Shown here: positions 35,026 to 46,248 of the stretch, piece by piece | Layout of the letters: each line of letters opens with the position of its first letter | Position numbering within the stretch: position 1 is the first letter of the stretch | Assembly: GCA_030549495.1 (NCBI GenBank) | Contig: JAUIRK010001046.1 | Location: 272,501-336,500 of the forward strand | Length of the DNA stretch: 64,000 nucleotides | Source of the DNA: Nectonema munidae | Taxonomy: Eukaryota > Nematomorpha > Nectonematoida > Nectonematidae | Reading direction: 5' to 3' | The notes under the pieces: generated by a model | Databases searched by the model: none | What the model was told of the DNA's origin: nothing | What the model saw: only the letters and a program-made list of their open reading frames with translations | Made by a program: the position numbers and the translations under genes

Positions 35026-37249
35026 TATTACCTTTTTTACTTTTTAAGTTATTGATCACTTTGGGGGTAACTTTTGTGTTTTATCCAACGCCTCTCTCCC
35101 TTATCCTTATAGACATAGCTTTTTATCTGCACAGTGTTTTATCACTTCGTAATTGGTATATCTTTATCAGAGGGTGTACTCAACAACATCAGAATAAGCA
35201 CACTCTTCAAAAATTTAATTTATATTATAAGTTGTTTCAAATGGCTTTTCGGTAATTTTGGCGATCCAATGGCGTTATATTTTCCAAGAAAATTAATTGT
35301 ACTCAGAAGGCATCTTAATTTTGTTTCGAAAATTCAAAAAACTTTGAGGCATATTTCTTGGATTTGAAGGAATATAACCTTGCCTTGGTATTCTTTTCTT
35401 ATAGACAACTAATTGCTCGTCAAAATTAAAAATTCTTCGAAAATAAAGTATCATCTTTCACACAACCAAAATAATTCCGACACTTCACTTATCGCAGCTA
35501 GCTTATCAGTTCTATTCTTTGGCTTCTAGTTAAAATATTGCCGAATCTTAGCCAAATGAGTAAAAAGTTCCATTCAACACAAAAGAAGCTTATCATTTGA
35601 ATCTTTCGATTTGTACATTTTAATTTTAATTTCTTAAGGAAAGAGCACATGAAATAACTATTTTTCATCATAAATTTTTGAAAGCGTTCTACTACTTTCA
35701 TTAACAACATTTCTTTTCAATCGAACAATATCATTTCATTCTCCCATTATACGCCATCACAAATAAGATAAATCTTATTCAGAACTTAACAGAAAATAAA
35801 TGCAAACATAATCATTGAAATATTCTTCTTCGTCTATTTCATTCACAAAAGGTAAGGTGTCTTCTACGTCTTCAGGATCACTTGAAAATTTTCAAATTCG
35901 ACAAAGTTAAACATTTCAATATCGTGATCGTATAATTTATTTATTTTCAAGAAATTGCATGGGTCAATAAAAGATTTTCTCTTGCTCATAATTTAGTAAA
36001 AAGTAAATTTTTCAAATGAAAAATTCAAACTAAAATTTTATAGTAAAATAAAACAGTATATTATATATACCTAAATATATATATGATGGCAAGACAATAA
36101 CAAACTATTCAATATAAATTAATATGGCATGATAATGTTTATATATTAATAGAATGACTACTATTTTATACTCACTTATCCTGCTAGTGATAAGGAATAA
36201 AGACTCCGTTTCACAAAAGATAAATTGCTCCAATTTACTTAGTCACGTAAAAAGCATTTTGTAGATAATAAAATAAGCTCACACAAAAATCGTGAATGCA
36301 AACTAAAAAGAACTGTATCGGGGGTCAAGAGTGAATACCCAGCTGCCCCAACTTAATTTGAGAACCAACTCTACCATTTGGATTGCATTATCAGGTCATT
36401 GACTTTATGCCTGTTCAAATTGGTGTTACATTTTTGTATAATGAAATAATCAATATTTTATTTTTAGGTCTTCAAGGATGAAGAAAAAGAGATGAATGAT
36501 TAAAATTTGCTTTAATTTATTCGCCATTTTAATGATGATTTATTTAATTTATAAATTTAAGCTTGTTTTACTTCAAGCGATTAGTTGCTTGATTTTTCTT
36601 CAATAAATTTCAAACTCCTTTTTTTTATTCAATTGATGCAGTGTCTGACAAATTTTCTATCATTTCACGGTAGCAAGCGCGGGAGATTTTTGGATTACCT
36701 CTGAAAAATTTTTTCTATGACATTTAAACCTAACTCTACAATTTTCTTCGCAAAAAACTTTATTTAACAAATGAAACTGAAATAAATTTGTTTTTTTGTC
36801 AGTTTTAATATTCAATCACTTTCCAACTTCACACTATTAAATCAAAAACTAAACTAAAATTCGAATTTCTTTTCATTCTGATTTTTTTATATTTTACAGT
36901 TAAACATTGGTATATCAACTAAAAACAATGTTTTATTCGGTCATATTAAGAATACAACAAATAGTGCATAGATAAATTCTGTTGGCATTTTTATTTGTTG
37001 TGTGGCTGAGTTAATTATGGATACTTTTCAGGATATTTTATTTGGTATTTTACAAAATCTGAAGAAAATATTTGAAAAAAAAATAATCTTGGGGTTTAAA
37101 CGAATGATGGATTTGATTTATTTGTTTAACATAATGTATGTGTAGTATACAAAATAAAATGCAAACCTTATATATTTTCCCATGTTTTGCAGACAGAAAG
37201 GGAAAAGAAAAATTTGTGTGATCAAAAACTTTTGTCCAAAAAGCGCAAC
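35026..37249. other. Distal part of left arm, no supported gene
   Basis: Shared with 55992-58242 and nearly identical between the arms up to about 36.9 kb. A short minus-strand stretch, about 35840-35985, reads MSKRKSFIDPCNFLKINKLY followed by acidic residues, reminiscent of a transposase N-terminus, but no catalytic part follows. Other open frames here match in the second arm only because of the duplication. Confidence 0.4.
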
Positions 37250-39943
37250 ATTTAAATATTTCAGGCTTCTTTACAATAATGACAAACGTAATAATATAAT
37301 ATATTTTTAGATTTTTCATCTAGATTTTTTTACTATTAAGTCAATCTTTTTTTTGTTATATTTTGTTTCGTTTATAACTTTTTGTTTCTTAACCGATTTA
37401 AACGAGTGACCCTATGAAATTAAAGCTATAATTAAACTTATAATATTACTTAGGATTTAACTTAAATTTTCCTGAAATCAAATGTGCCATTTTTATGCTT
37501 TTTAAACATGTTTCGACTGTATCACATTAAGATAAACTATAAAAAAAACTTTTAAATTTAATGAATTTTAACCACACTTTAAACTTTAGGTTTTCTTGAA
37601 AAACCAAATTTTTATGATTTTCAATGTTTTTCCTTATCAAATGGTGCTTAGAAAAAAGTGTATTTTATTTGTTTTACGCTTATGAAAAAAATTAATACAA
37701 CTTCAAGAAGACTTACACGTACTTTTATTATTTCCAATTATGTCTTTTAAGGTACAAAAAAATTTCAAAATTGCAAATTAAACTTTGTAAAGAATTTTGG
37801 GTTGTCTTTTTGAAGCTTTCTGAACATGAAAAAGCAGTTTAAAATTGGTTGTTTTTATAGTTTGTGCACTTGGGTATCATGAGAAGTTCTGTTTTTTAGA
37901 ATAAAGTTAAACAAAACTTTAAAGATTTCGTTTTGAATGAAATTTTGAAAAATATCAAATCTTTATAGGCCATGATATTTTTTACATAACCACATAGAGT
38001 GTAGAACTATGGAGGCATTTTTATGTATGCTCAATTGACCACCTCTGTGTTTTTGGAGAGATGATATTAAGTAAGCATATAGCCTACAATAATTGTTTAT
38101 CATTTGTGTGTTTAAAGGAGATGATATTGATTTGAAGGAGACATACACTAAAGTTACTTAGCATCTGTATTTTGAAGAGTAGATATTAATTTTAAGGGGG
38201 ATAGAACACGCTTAGAAGTGTATTTGAAAATATTAAAATTATAATGCCATGACTATATGTTGTTTAAAAGATGGCATTTTTGAAAAAAAGATTTTTATTT
38301 GAAAATAATACTTCAAGTGAAATAAAATTAAATATTTTTTAAATTACAACTTTTTTACAATTTTTCAAAAAAAAGTTCATATATATATAAAAGGTAAAAC
38401 TAAAAATTTCTTTTTTCAAACTTTTTAGCTATTTAGATGAATTAAATTTGAAAATAGTATTTCATTAAATTTTTAGGAATATTTCAATTAGAGTAAATTA
38501 GTTAAGGTTTCCATTTATTTTAAACTCTACAGTTCTTAAAGATTTTTTTTTATAGTTTTTTGGATTGCAAATTTACCCATGAACACATAACTTTTAAGTT
38601 ATATTTTCTTTTCCTTGTAGATCTTAATCTAAAACAGCGTTTTTCTGGGTAATTCCTGAAATTATACTTGAAAAAAGGTTGTAATGTTTCAAAAAAGTTT
38701 ACAAGATAATTTAGTGGTCTTAATTTTTGATATTTGCAAAAAAAATGTGAACTCAAAAATTAAAAAAAATCGAAACTTACTTTTTTTTATTGATTTATAT
38801 GGAAGTTCAACCTGTTTCTAAGGAAAAATAACTGAGAAAACTCCACAAAAAATTTGGATTTTTTTTTATTGATGCTCAAATTTCGATAACTTTAAGGTTA
38901 TGTGGCAATTGAAGTATATAAAATGAACATACGTGCATGTTTCTGGTTCAAATTTTCTTATTATATTTTTATAATGAGAAACTGATTTGTGCGAATAATA
39001 GAACGCGTTAGTTCATACATATTGATCCAATTTTGGACATTATTATTTAACGATCAATTTTTGTAAAATCTTGAAAATACTTTTCGAAAATGTTATTCAT
39101 TTATCCTTACCTTGTATACAACTATACAAATAGCTTTAAAATGTGTTTGAATAGATAATGAAAAAAAATTTTTGAGATCATAATATCTAATAAAAAATTT
39201 TTGACACTTCATAATAAAAAATTAAAAAATTTCTCCTGAAAAAAGTTTTTGAAATCTAAATTTTTCAGATAGTATAAAAAACGAATAGAAATATCATATA
39301 ATAAAAAAAAATTGCTTGAAAATGTAAAAAAATATTTTTGTTTCGCCATAAAATTCGTTGTCCATTTTTGGGTCATTGGAGCGTGGAAGTGTAGAGTGTT
39401 GATTCACGGGCTCTGCTATTTATAAATGTACTGTAAAAAAGCATATTTCAATCACGATAAAAAAAAACATAAATTCCGCACAACTAGGTTTGTGCATTCA
39501 TTCAGCCGAAAAGTTGAAACCATGAGGAGTATATGATCTATGCAAGCGCATAACAACACAACATTCAAATGCTTGCATTACTTGAGCCATCAATGATTTC
39601 CATCCACTTTATCAATATTTATGTTGATTGTGACTGATAAAATATGCGTACATCTTGGATTGCTTATTGCTGCTACATTACTGATATTATTTATCTTTCA
39701 TGGTATAAAAATACACTTGAATGAAAGTGAGCCATTTTACTTTTCAATAACATTTTATTTACAATTTTATTTCTATCACTAGTATAACTTTTCATCAATT
39801 TTCTTGTTGATTTCTGATTGGACCAGTCTGTCTCTGTCTCATATTTTATTCTTGTTTTTACTATTTAGCGTTTGTTTTTGCCTTTCCACTTTTTGCCTCC
39901 ATTATTCGTTTTTATTTGCGCTCTAATTATTCCGTATTGGCAA
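37250..39943. other. AT-rich spacer, nothing recognised
   Basis: About 2.7 kb of very AT-rich DNA after the inner edge of the left arm. A GGAGATGATATT-like motif recurs a few times between 38050 and 38200. No credible gene. Confidence 0.4.
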
Positions 39944-40226
39944 ATGAGCAAAGTTGTTTTATCTTTTGAAAAAGTAAACGAGTTATTGGAGAAAAGTGGT
40001 ACTCAAAGCATTGTAATAGCGCCCATTGATTCAGTCATGGTCTCCGATGAAGAAGACTTTGATGATGAAGAACTGTGGTCTAATGAGACATTCAAAGATC
40101 TTTGCGGTAAATTTGAAGTTGAGTGCATAGATTTAACCAAATCCACAAAAAAAATTCTTTTTTCGATGGAAAAAAAGTACTTGAACCGTAGGCTCATCTG
40201 GAGAATACTTTTCCGAGCCTTTAGAC
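39944..40226 (+). pseudogene. piggyBac transposase N-terminus, interrupted by a hAT
   Basis: From the ATG at 39944: MSKVVLSFEKVNELLEKSG, then the acidic SDEEDFDDEELW and a KSTKKILFSMEKKYLNR stretch, typical of piggyBac N-termini. It runs straight into a hAT insertion at 40227. The rest continues at 43436. Confidence 0.6.
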
Positions 40227-43200
40227 CTGAGGTTCCCAAACTTTATTAATCTTTTGACCCCTTCATATTTTTTTGCTACCATCGACCCCTTGTTCCAATA
40301 TGATTAACTTTGTTTAAAAGTAGAGTTTCAACCGTTTTGACATATTTTTTTGTGCTTTTAAAATTATGTTTTTTATCTTGAAATAATAAAATATTTTTTT
40401 AATCGGTTTTTTAATTAAATGAAAGAAAATTGCAATAAAATAAAAAATAAGTAAGAATTTTAATGTGAAGGATGCGTTTGATGGCTTGCAAGCAGTTTCT
40501 CAATATTTGGTTTTAATTTAGTGAGGTTCAGTCTTAAGTCTCCACGTTGGTTAATTTGCAATCTGTTACGCTTTTTAGTGAGAAGATTAGTAACAACGCT
40601 AAAACCCGTTTCCACTAAATAAGAAGAAGGGAAAGCAATCAATAGTCTATTTACAATAGCCCATAATCTGGGGTAGGTAGAAGAAATTTCTTTTTGGAGC
40701 CAAAACTTGTGATATCCCACCTTGAGCTCTTCGTTACAGCAAACTTCAATTAATTCTTCTTGTAATGAAGGATCTTCCACTTCAAAATCATCAAACGGAT
40801 TTATCAGCCAATGAGGAATATTCATAGTTAAAATATCATGAAATCTACTTCTAAAATCTTCATAAAGAGCATTTAAATGCTCTATGTATATTGATAAGTC
40901 ATCATCTTTAACACGTGTTGATGATAAATTCGGAAACTGAGAAAGTTGGTGCCTTCCAATATTTTGTTTCATCAATTTGATTTTACCAAGAAAAGTTTGA
41001 AGAATAGACTTTGTTTTGATTAAATTCAGATCATCTCCTTGTAATTGTAAGTTAATATCATTAAACTTCGTGTACAAATCAGTTAAATAAGCAATATCTG
41101 CTTTAAATTTAATGAGGTTATCTTTGAGAACGGGATCTTTAGCATTCAAAAAGTTCAAAATAGTATGAAAAAGAGGAAAAAATCTTGTCAAACAAAGTCC
41201 TTTTGAAAACCATCTTACCTCAGTATAACCAAGTAGTAACACATTGTAGTCTTCGTTATTTTCTTGGCAGAGTTGAGAAAATAATCTACTATTTAACGCA
41301 CTGCTTCGAATCTTGTTAATGGCATTGATGACAAACTGAAAGAATCATGAAGTCTTGCATTCAATGTTTTTGCCACTAAATGTTGCCTGTGAATGACGCA
41401 ATGAATTGCTAAAACGTCAGGCACACTTCGTTTTAAATGACTTATGAAACCACGATACCGTCCGAACATGGATGGTGCTCATCTACAGCTGCTGCTAAAA
41501 TGTTTGATAATGGAATTGATTTTTGAAAGCAAAAGTTTTCCAGAACATTAAATATTGTTTTACCTTTAGTCTCTGTTGTCAAACTCTCAGCAAAAAGCAA
41601 TTCTTCACACACCTTTTCGTTTAGGATGAAACGAACATAAGCCAACAAAAGTGCTTCATTGTTTGGCAAAACAGATTCGTCCAATTGGATCGAAAATTTA
41701 TTTGTTTGCAAATGAGTACACAGAAATTCTCCAATATCAAGACTCATTTCATCAATACGTCTTTGAACTGTGTTGTTGCTTAATGGAATTTTTTTGAGTA
41801 CATCATGTGCAGATAGATGTAAAACATTTGTTAAAATCTCTTCAACGGCAGGCAGGATTAATTTTTCTCCAATGGTGTGATTTTTTCCAGATTTTGCTAT
41901 TAGCATTGTAATATTATACGATGCCCACAGGCCATCATCTTCTTTCCTTGAGTTTGTAGCAAACATCTTCTCCAATGTAACTCTTTTGAAGAATTTTTCT
42001 TTCAAAGTTCGAAAGTACAAGAGATCGCAATTCATTTTTTCAGGATGACATCTGTTCAAATGATCCTTAAGTTTGGATGGCTTCATTGAATCGTTCCTAA
42101 ATACTTTGCTACATACAAGACACATTGGTAAGTGAATATCTGAAGGAGAAGATACAAAGCCATATTTAAGGTACTGCCTACATTTCTTTTTTTGTTCAGC
42201 CATTTTCAACAAAGTTATCTATTAAAATACTTGAAAATTTAAAAAAAAAAACAAAATGTGATTCCAGAGAAAAAAGTAATAAATCTTTAAAACCAAGACC
42301 CTTACATAAAATGAAAAACGTATTATAATTATACATATAGTTTCTATTAAAAGCATATAGTCCCCTTTTTTGATACGAGTTTAGATGCAAAAATGGTTCG
42401 GTTTTTGTGTATTTCTATAAAGACTATGCAAAGTATCTTCAACAAGCCATAGATAATTTTTGTATAAAAAGCAAAGGATTGCATGGAATTTTAAATCTAT
42501 TCCTTATTAAAAAATTATAAAATAAATACAAAACTTTTGACGCTACTAAAAAAACTTTAAAATACAACTAAATTATAAAATTGCAAAAAAGTTAATAATT
42601 TTAGCAATCTATATCATGCTTTTTAACAGGAACGTGCGAAAATGAGTCTATATTTAGAATTTACCCTACACATATACAGAGCCATATGCTCTAGGAAACA
42701 ACCATGATGTCGATTTTACAAAAAAATATCAAAACTTCAAATAAGTATACAAGATATTTGTAGATGAAGATATAAAAAAATTTAATATTTTTAACATATT
42801 ATTTCTAAATAACTAAGTTTGACTGATGAAACATTTTAAATATGTAATACAGGATATGTTTATTTATTTTTTGTTTGAAAGCACGAGCCTATAATTCCCT
42901 TATTTGGACAGAGTCCTGTGTTTTTTTTGACAAATTTGTAAGTTATATCACATTTTATGAAATTTCTCCCTATATACATGAATAATTGCTAGCTATATAA
43001 CAATTACTAAAAATAAGATGAATGCATTTACTTTATCAAGATTAATATTATCAGAACAAAGAAATATAGTTCAAAGAATGTATTGAGACACGAAGAAAAG
43101 ATATCCTTGCTGTGTGTAAAGAGGAAATGAAAAATTGACACATGAGATGAAGCAACATGTGTTTCTATGTATGAAAAAACAACAATAAAAAACTGTTTAC

Positions 43201-43427
43201 TTTTTGAAATCTCTTCATCATGATATAACTGCACGCTCATCATTTTGTAATATGATCTTTTTGTCTTCTGCGTGTTTTTTCTATTTATTAAATTAAATCA
43301 TAGCTGAGTATGCTTGTTGACCCCTTTTTAAAAATTATAGACCCCCGCAAAATATTTTTCTTCAGAGACCCCTAAATAATTCACATTGACCCCTGGGGGT
43401 CTATATGGACCACTTTGGGAAACACCG
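40227..43427 (-). mobile_element. hAT transposon (3.2 kb) with perfect 8-bp target duplication
   Basis: Ends CTGAGGTTCCCAAACTTT and, inverted, CGGTGTTTCCCAAAGTGG. CTTTAGAC flanks both sides (40219-40226 and 43428-43435). It carries a BED-finger hAT transposase on the minus strand. It sits inside a piggyBac coding relic, so it is younger than that relic. Confidence 0.9.
40460..42212 (-). pseudogene. BED-finger hAT transposase (ZBED5/SCAND3-like), nearly whole
   Basis: Reads leftward from about 42212. An N-terminal BED zinc finger is seen as CLVCSKVF, SKLKDHLNRCH. The catalytic core has SIQLDESVLPNNEALLLAYV with the first acidic residue, then CSDGI near 41450. A second open frame (41242-40460) contains the TEVRWFSKG block, insertion domain and the C-terminal dimerisation motif LVETGFSVVTNLLTKKRNRL. 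Between the two frames, 41243-41441 still encodes HCVIHRQHLVAK-like sequence but out of frame, so at least one frameshift separates the halves. The two big frames are otherwise open, so the copy is fairly recent. Confidence 0.82.
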
Positions 43428-43435
43428 CTTTAGAC

Positions 43436-43700
43436 TCCTCACATAACGAAGTTTTCTTTTGAAATTCTTACAAAGATTTTTAATGAATATTTTTTTGAAA
43501 ATGTTGTTAGCATGACGAATAAGTACGCCCAAGAAGATAAAAACAATCATGATTTTTTAACAAATGGGGAAGAAATCATTTTTTTTGTCATTTTGTTTTT
43601 GTCTCGTTACAACAATCGTCCTAGAGAGAAAATGTTCTTCAAAAGTTTTTCCACGATCTTTTGAAACATCAAAAAAATGAAGACCTGCGATAAAACTCTA
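43436..43700 (+). pseudogene. piggyBac relic, continuation after the hAT
   Basis: Directly after the 8-bp duplication the coding relic resumes with SHNEVFF, ILTKIFNEYFFENVVSMTNKYA, then a YNNRPREKM block near 43610-43645, which are piggyBac core-start motifs in the right order. Together with 39944-40226 it shows that one piggyBac gene was split by the hAT. Confidence 0.65.
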
Positions 43701-43814
43701 AAAAAATTTTATTATAACCAATCAAATAAGATTATTCATAAATTTTCAGTGTGTTAAATATTACACTTGCTTATAACACACTTATGATATTATAAACTAA
43801 TTGATCCACTATAA

Positions 43815-44499
43815 CAGTGGTTCTTAACCTTTAGGATCTGTTTACCCCTAAATATTAGGAAAAAAATTTTATGACCCCTATAAAATTATTTTTGATTCAG
43901 CCGTTTAAAGTTAAAAACAAGAAAATTTACATGTTATATTTTATAATACAAACACTTGTTAAAAGAAAGCTTAATTGAAAAAATTTATTTAAATTAATAT
44001 AATCTATCAAATTCAGTATAATTTAATTTGAAGGCTTGTATTGTTTGTCAGACAAAAGTTTTTCAAAACATGGTCTAATGCTCGACAGAGAAAATGCATC
44101 TCGTGTCTGAATCAATTGCAAGCTTATTTACCTGCACTTGTTTTTAAAGACATCATTGCACAAAATCCAGTCTCGCAACGATAAGTTGAAGGTGACTGTA
44201 TCAAAAAAATCATTGCAAGTTTGGAAAGAATAGGATAAACGGTTTTTAATTTGGCCCAGAATAATAGAAGTGCTTGCTCGGAAAAATCGAGTTTTAATGG
44301 GCTGTCTTCTCTTATTTGAAGAAACTCCACTTTGGCAGCAACATCGGAGTGATCAATGCTACTTTCGCTCACTGAAAAAGGTCTGGTGATCCAAATGTCA
44401 TTAGAACGGCTACTTTTTGATACCCAAATTTTTCATGACCCCTGCAAAAACTTCAAACGACCCCCAAAGGGGTCACGACCCCCAGGTTAATAACCACTG
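43815..44499 (-). mobile_element. hAT deletion derivative (685 bp) with perfect 8-bp target duplication
   Basis: Ends CAGTGGTTCTTAACCTTT and, inverted, CAGTGGTTATTAACCTGG, flanked by CACTATAA at 43807-43814 and 44500-44507. The only coding remnant is the hAT C-terminal dimerisation segment on the minus strand (44124-44372), reading LFWAKLKTVYPILSKLAM and STYRCETGFCAMMSLKT. Its ends differ from those of the 3.2-kb hAT next door, so it comes from another, ZBED5-like, family. Confidence 0.85.
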
Positions 44500-44507
44500 C
44501 ACTATAA

Positions 44508-44815
44508 AAAAAAGTGAATATGAAAATTGATTTATCAAAAACATCACTGAAAAGTGTGCAAACGACCAAAGAGTTTATTTTTCTTTTTTTTTCTCTGCTG
44601 CACACTTTTCTCCTAGAACCATTTTAATGATAATGATATAGAAAGAAAAAGTGTACATCTGTTTATAATAAATCAAAAGCGTCAATTTTATGGCATCTTT
44701 TTGCTGTCTATATATCTCCTTAAGGAACCGTTTGGAACCGGGATTTCCCGGTTTTGTATTTTTTTCGGTATCCGTACCGGTTCCTAATTTTCGATACTTA
44801 TGCAAAAAATTGAGT
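44508..44815. other. Unassigned AT-rich stretch
   Basis: No gene. Around 44720-44790 the motifs GGAACCGTTTGGAACC, GGTATCCGTACCGGTTCC and TTTCCCGG form overlapping inverted repeats, possibly the edge of another element. Confidence 0.35.
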
Positions 44816-45722
44816 ATGAGATTGAGCTGGATCATGAGGATAATGGTTCGCTATACTTTTTTGAATTATTTTTTGATGAAGAATTATTCAAACATTTAAT
44901 AACTCAAATAAACTTGTAAGCCTCCACTTGAAAACTAGATTTGAACTTTAGAATTGAAATTGATGAAATGAAGCTTTTTTTATGTGTTGATGATAAGCGG
45001 CTACAATCCCATATGTAGAACAAGGCTTTATTGGGAACAGAAAGATGATTGCCATAATGTTGCTATAAGTAAACCTTGGAATCTATTTGAAAAAAAATAA
45101 TGATTTACTTCCATCTGGCAGATATTATGAACCTATCTGATAGTAAATTAGCAAAAATTATGCCATTTTACAATATTATCCACAAGAAGTTCATCAAATA
45201 CCTGCTTGTATGTAAAAATCTTTGTATCGACTAATCTATGATTGAATATTATCGACGCCATCTCTCAAAGCAGTTTATAAAAACAAATCTATTAGATACA
45301 AAACATGGACAATGTGTACGAGAGATGGCTATATTGTACATACAATGCCGTATAAAGGAAAAAGTGGAAATTATAATAAAAATCTTGGGTTGGGTGGAAG
45401 TGTTGTGAAGGAATTTATTTTAGAACTGGACTGAAATGATTATCATATCATAATTGACAACTATTTTTGTTCTTTGAATTGGTTGGACTTATTTTCTAGG
45501 ATGTGCTTCAAAGCTTCAGGAGTGATCAGAGAGGACAGATTAGAAAACTGTCCAGCTATTGCAAAGAAGGAAGCTTTAAAAAAAAAAAGAGGTTATTATG
45601 AAAATTTTTATGACTCTCTTTCAAAAATATCTATCCTCAAATTGAGAAACAATAACATTAACTTATCTTGGAGCGAAACCAGTTACTTCCGTCAAAAGAT
45701 GGTCGCGTTCTTCTTTAAAAGA
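44816..45722 (+). pseudogene. piggyBac transposase relic
   Basis: Pieces in several frames give the piggyBac order: FFDEELFKHLITQINLYA near 44860-44915, EMKLFL near 44965, SKLAKIMPFYNIIHKKFIKYLL near 45145-45210, a catalytic-block variant reading SMIEYYRRHLSKQFIKTN near 45235-45290, and a C-terminal open frame with RGYYENFYDSL and LSWSETSYF (45590-45690). Frame breaks and a divergent catalytic block mark it as dead. The spacing from 43700 shows it is either the distal half of the same split copy or an adjacent second copy. Confidence 0.65.
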
Positions 45723-46248
45723 TAATAATTGAAATAAAGCAACCCAATTCTATTTTTCGTTATAATAAACACATGGGAGTAGTTGATAGAGCAAACCAAA
45801 ATATCATACTGTATCAAATGTCTATTGGTTTAAAAAATGATGGTCTCTGTTTTCAGGTTCGCTTTTCATTCTGTCGTGCAAATTGCTTACATTTCTTATA
45901 AAAAAAAGCTCTAGATATAAAAAAGCCCTCTTGACATTTGGAGAAATCAGCAATGCTTATTTTTTGAAATGTATCCCACGTCTTTAATTTTTCCACTAAG
46001 AATTTTTACACGCAAAGTGGTAACGAAAGCTTGAAACTATTTCATTCTAAATAGTTGAGTTATCGGTAGGGCAGACATAAATAGACTGAAAAACTCTCAA
46101 AATATTGACTTTTTCTTGAAAAAATAAACTTTTTGGCAGAAAAAATTGAACTTTTCTAAAAAACAATTTTTTAACCGCACAATAGAGAATTGTAGCGTGA
46201 TAGTTTTTAAGTCATTTTTAGTGTTATACGGCCTTTCCCTTCTATATA
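45723..46248. other. Non-coding, nothing recognised
   Basis: AT-rich spacer between the piggyBac relic and the next hAT element. Confidence 0.35.

Larger units (their letters stand above)
29691..37249 (+). repeat. Large inverted duplication, left arm (7.56 kb)
   Basis: Reverse complement of 55992-63567. The match starts 37 bases upstream of the D4 exon (AGGCAAAGTATCTTAG) and stops at AAAAAGCGCAAC (37238-37249). It carries D4, D5, D6, D7, the tail exon, the poly(A) signal and the sequence after it. Divergence is patchy, from about 5 to 8 percent in parts to near zero in others. Confidence 0.95.

Noticed and set aside
35052-35367. Frames identical in both arms (mirror at 57901-58216)
   Set aside because: Identity follows from the recent inverted duplication. 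No domain, splice or codon-bias evidence for a gene.
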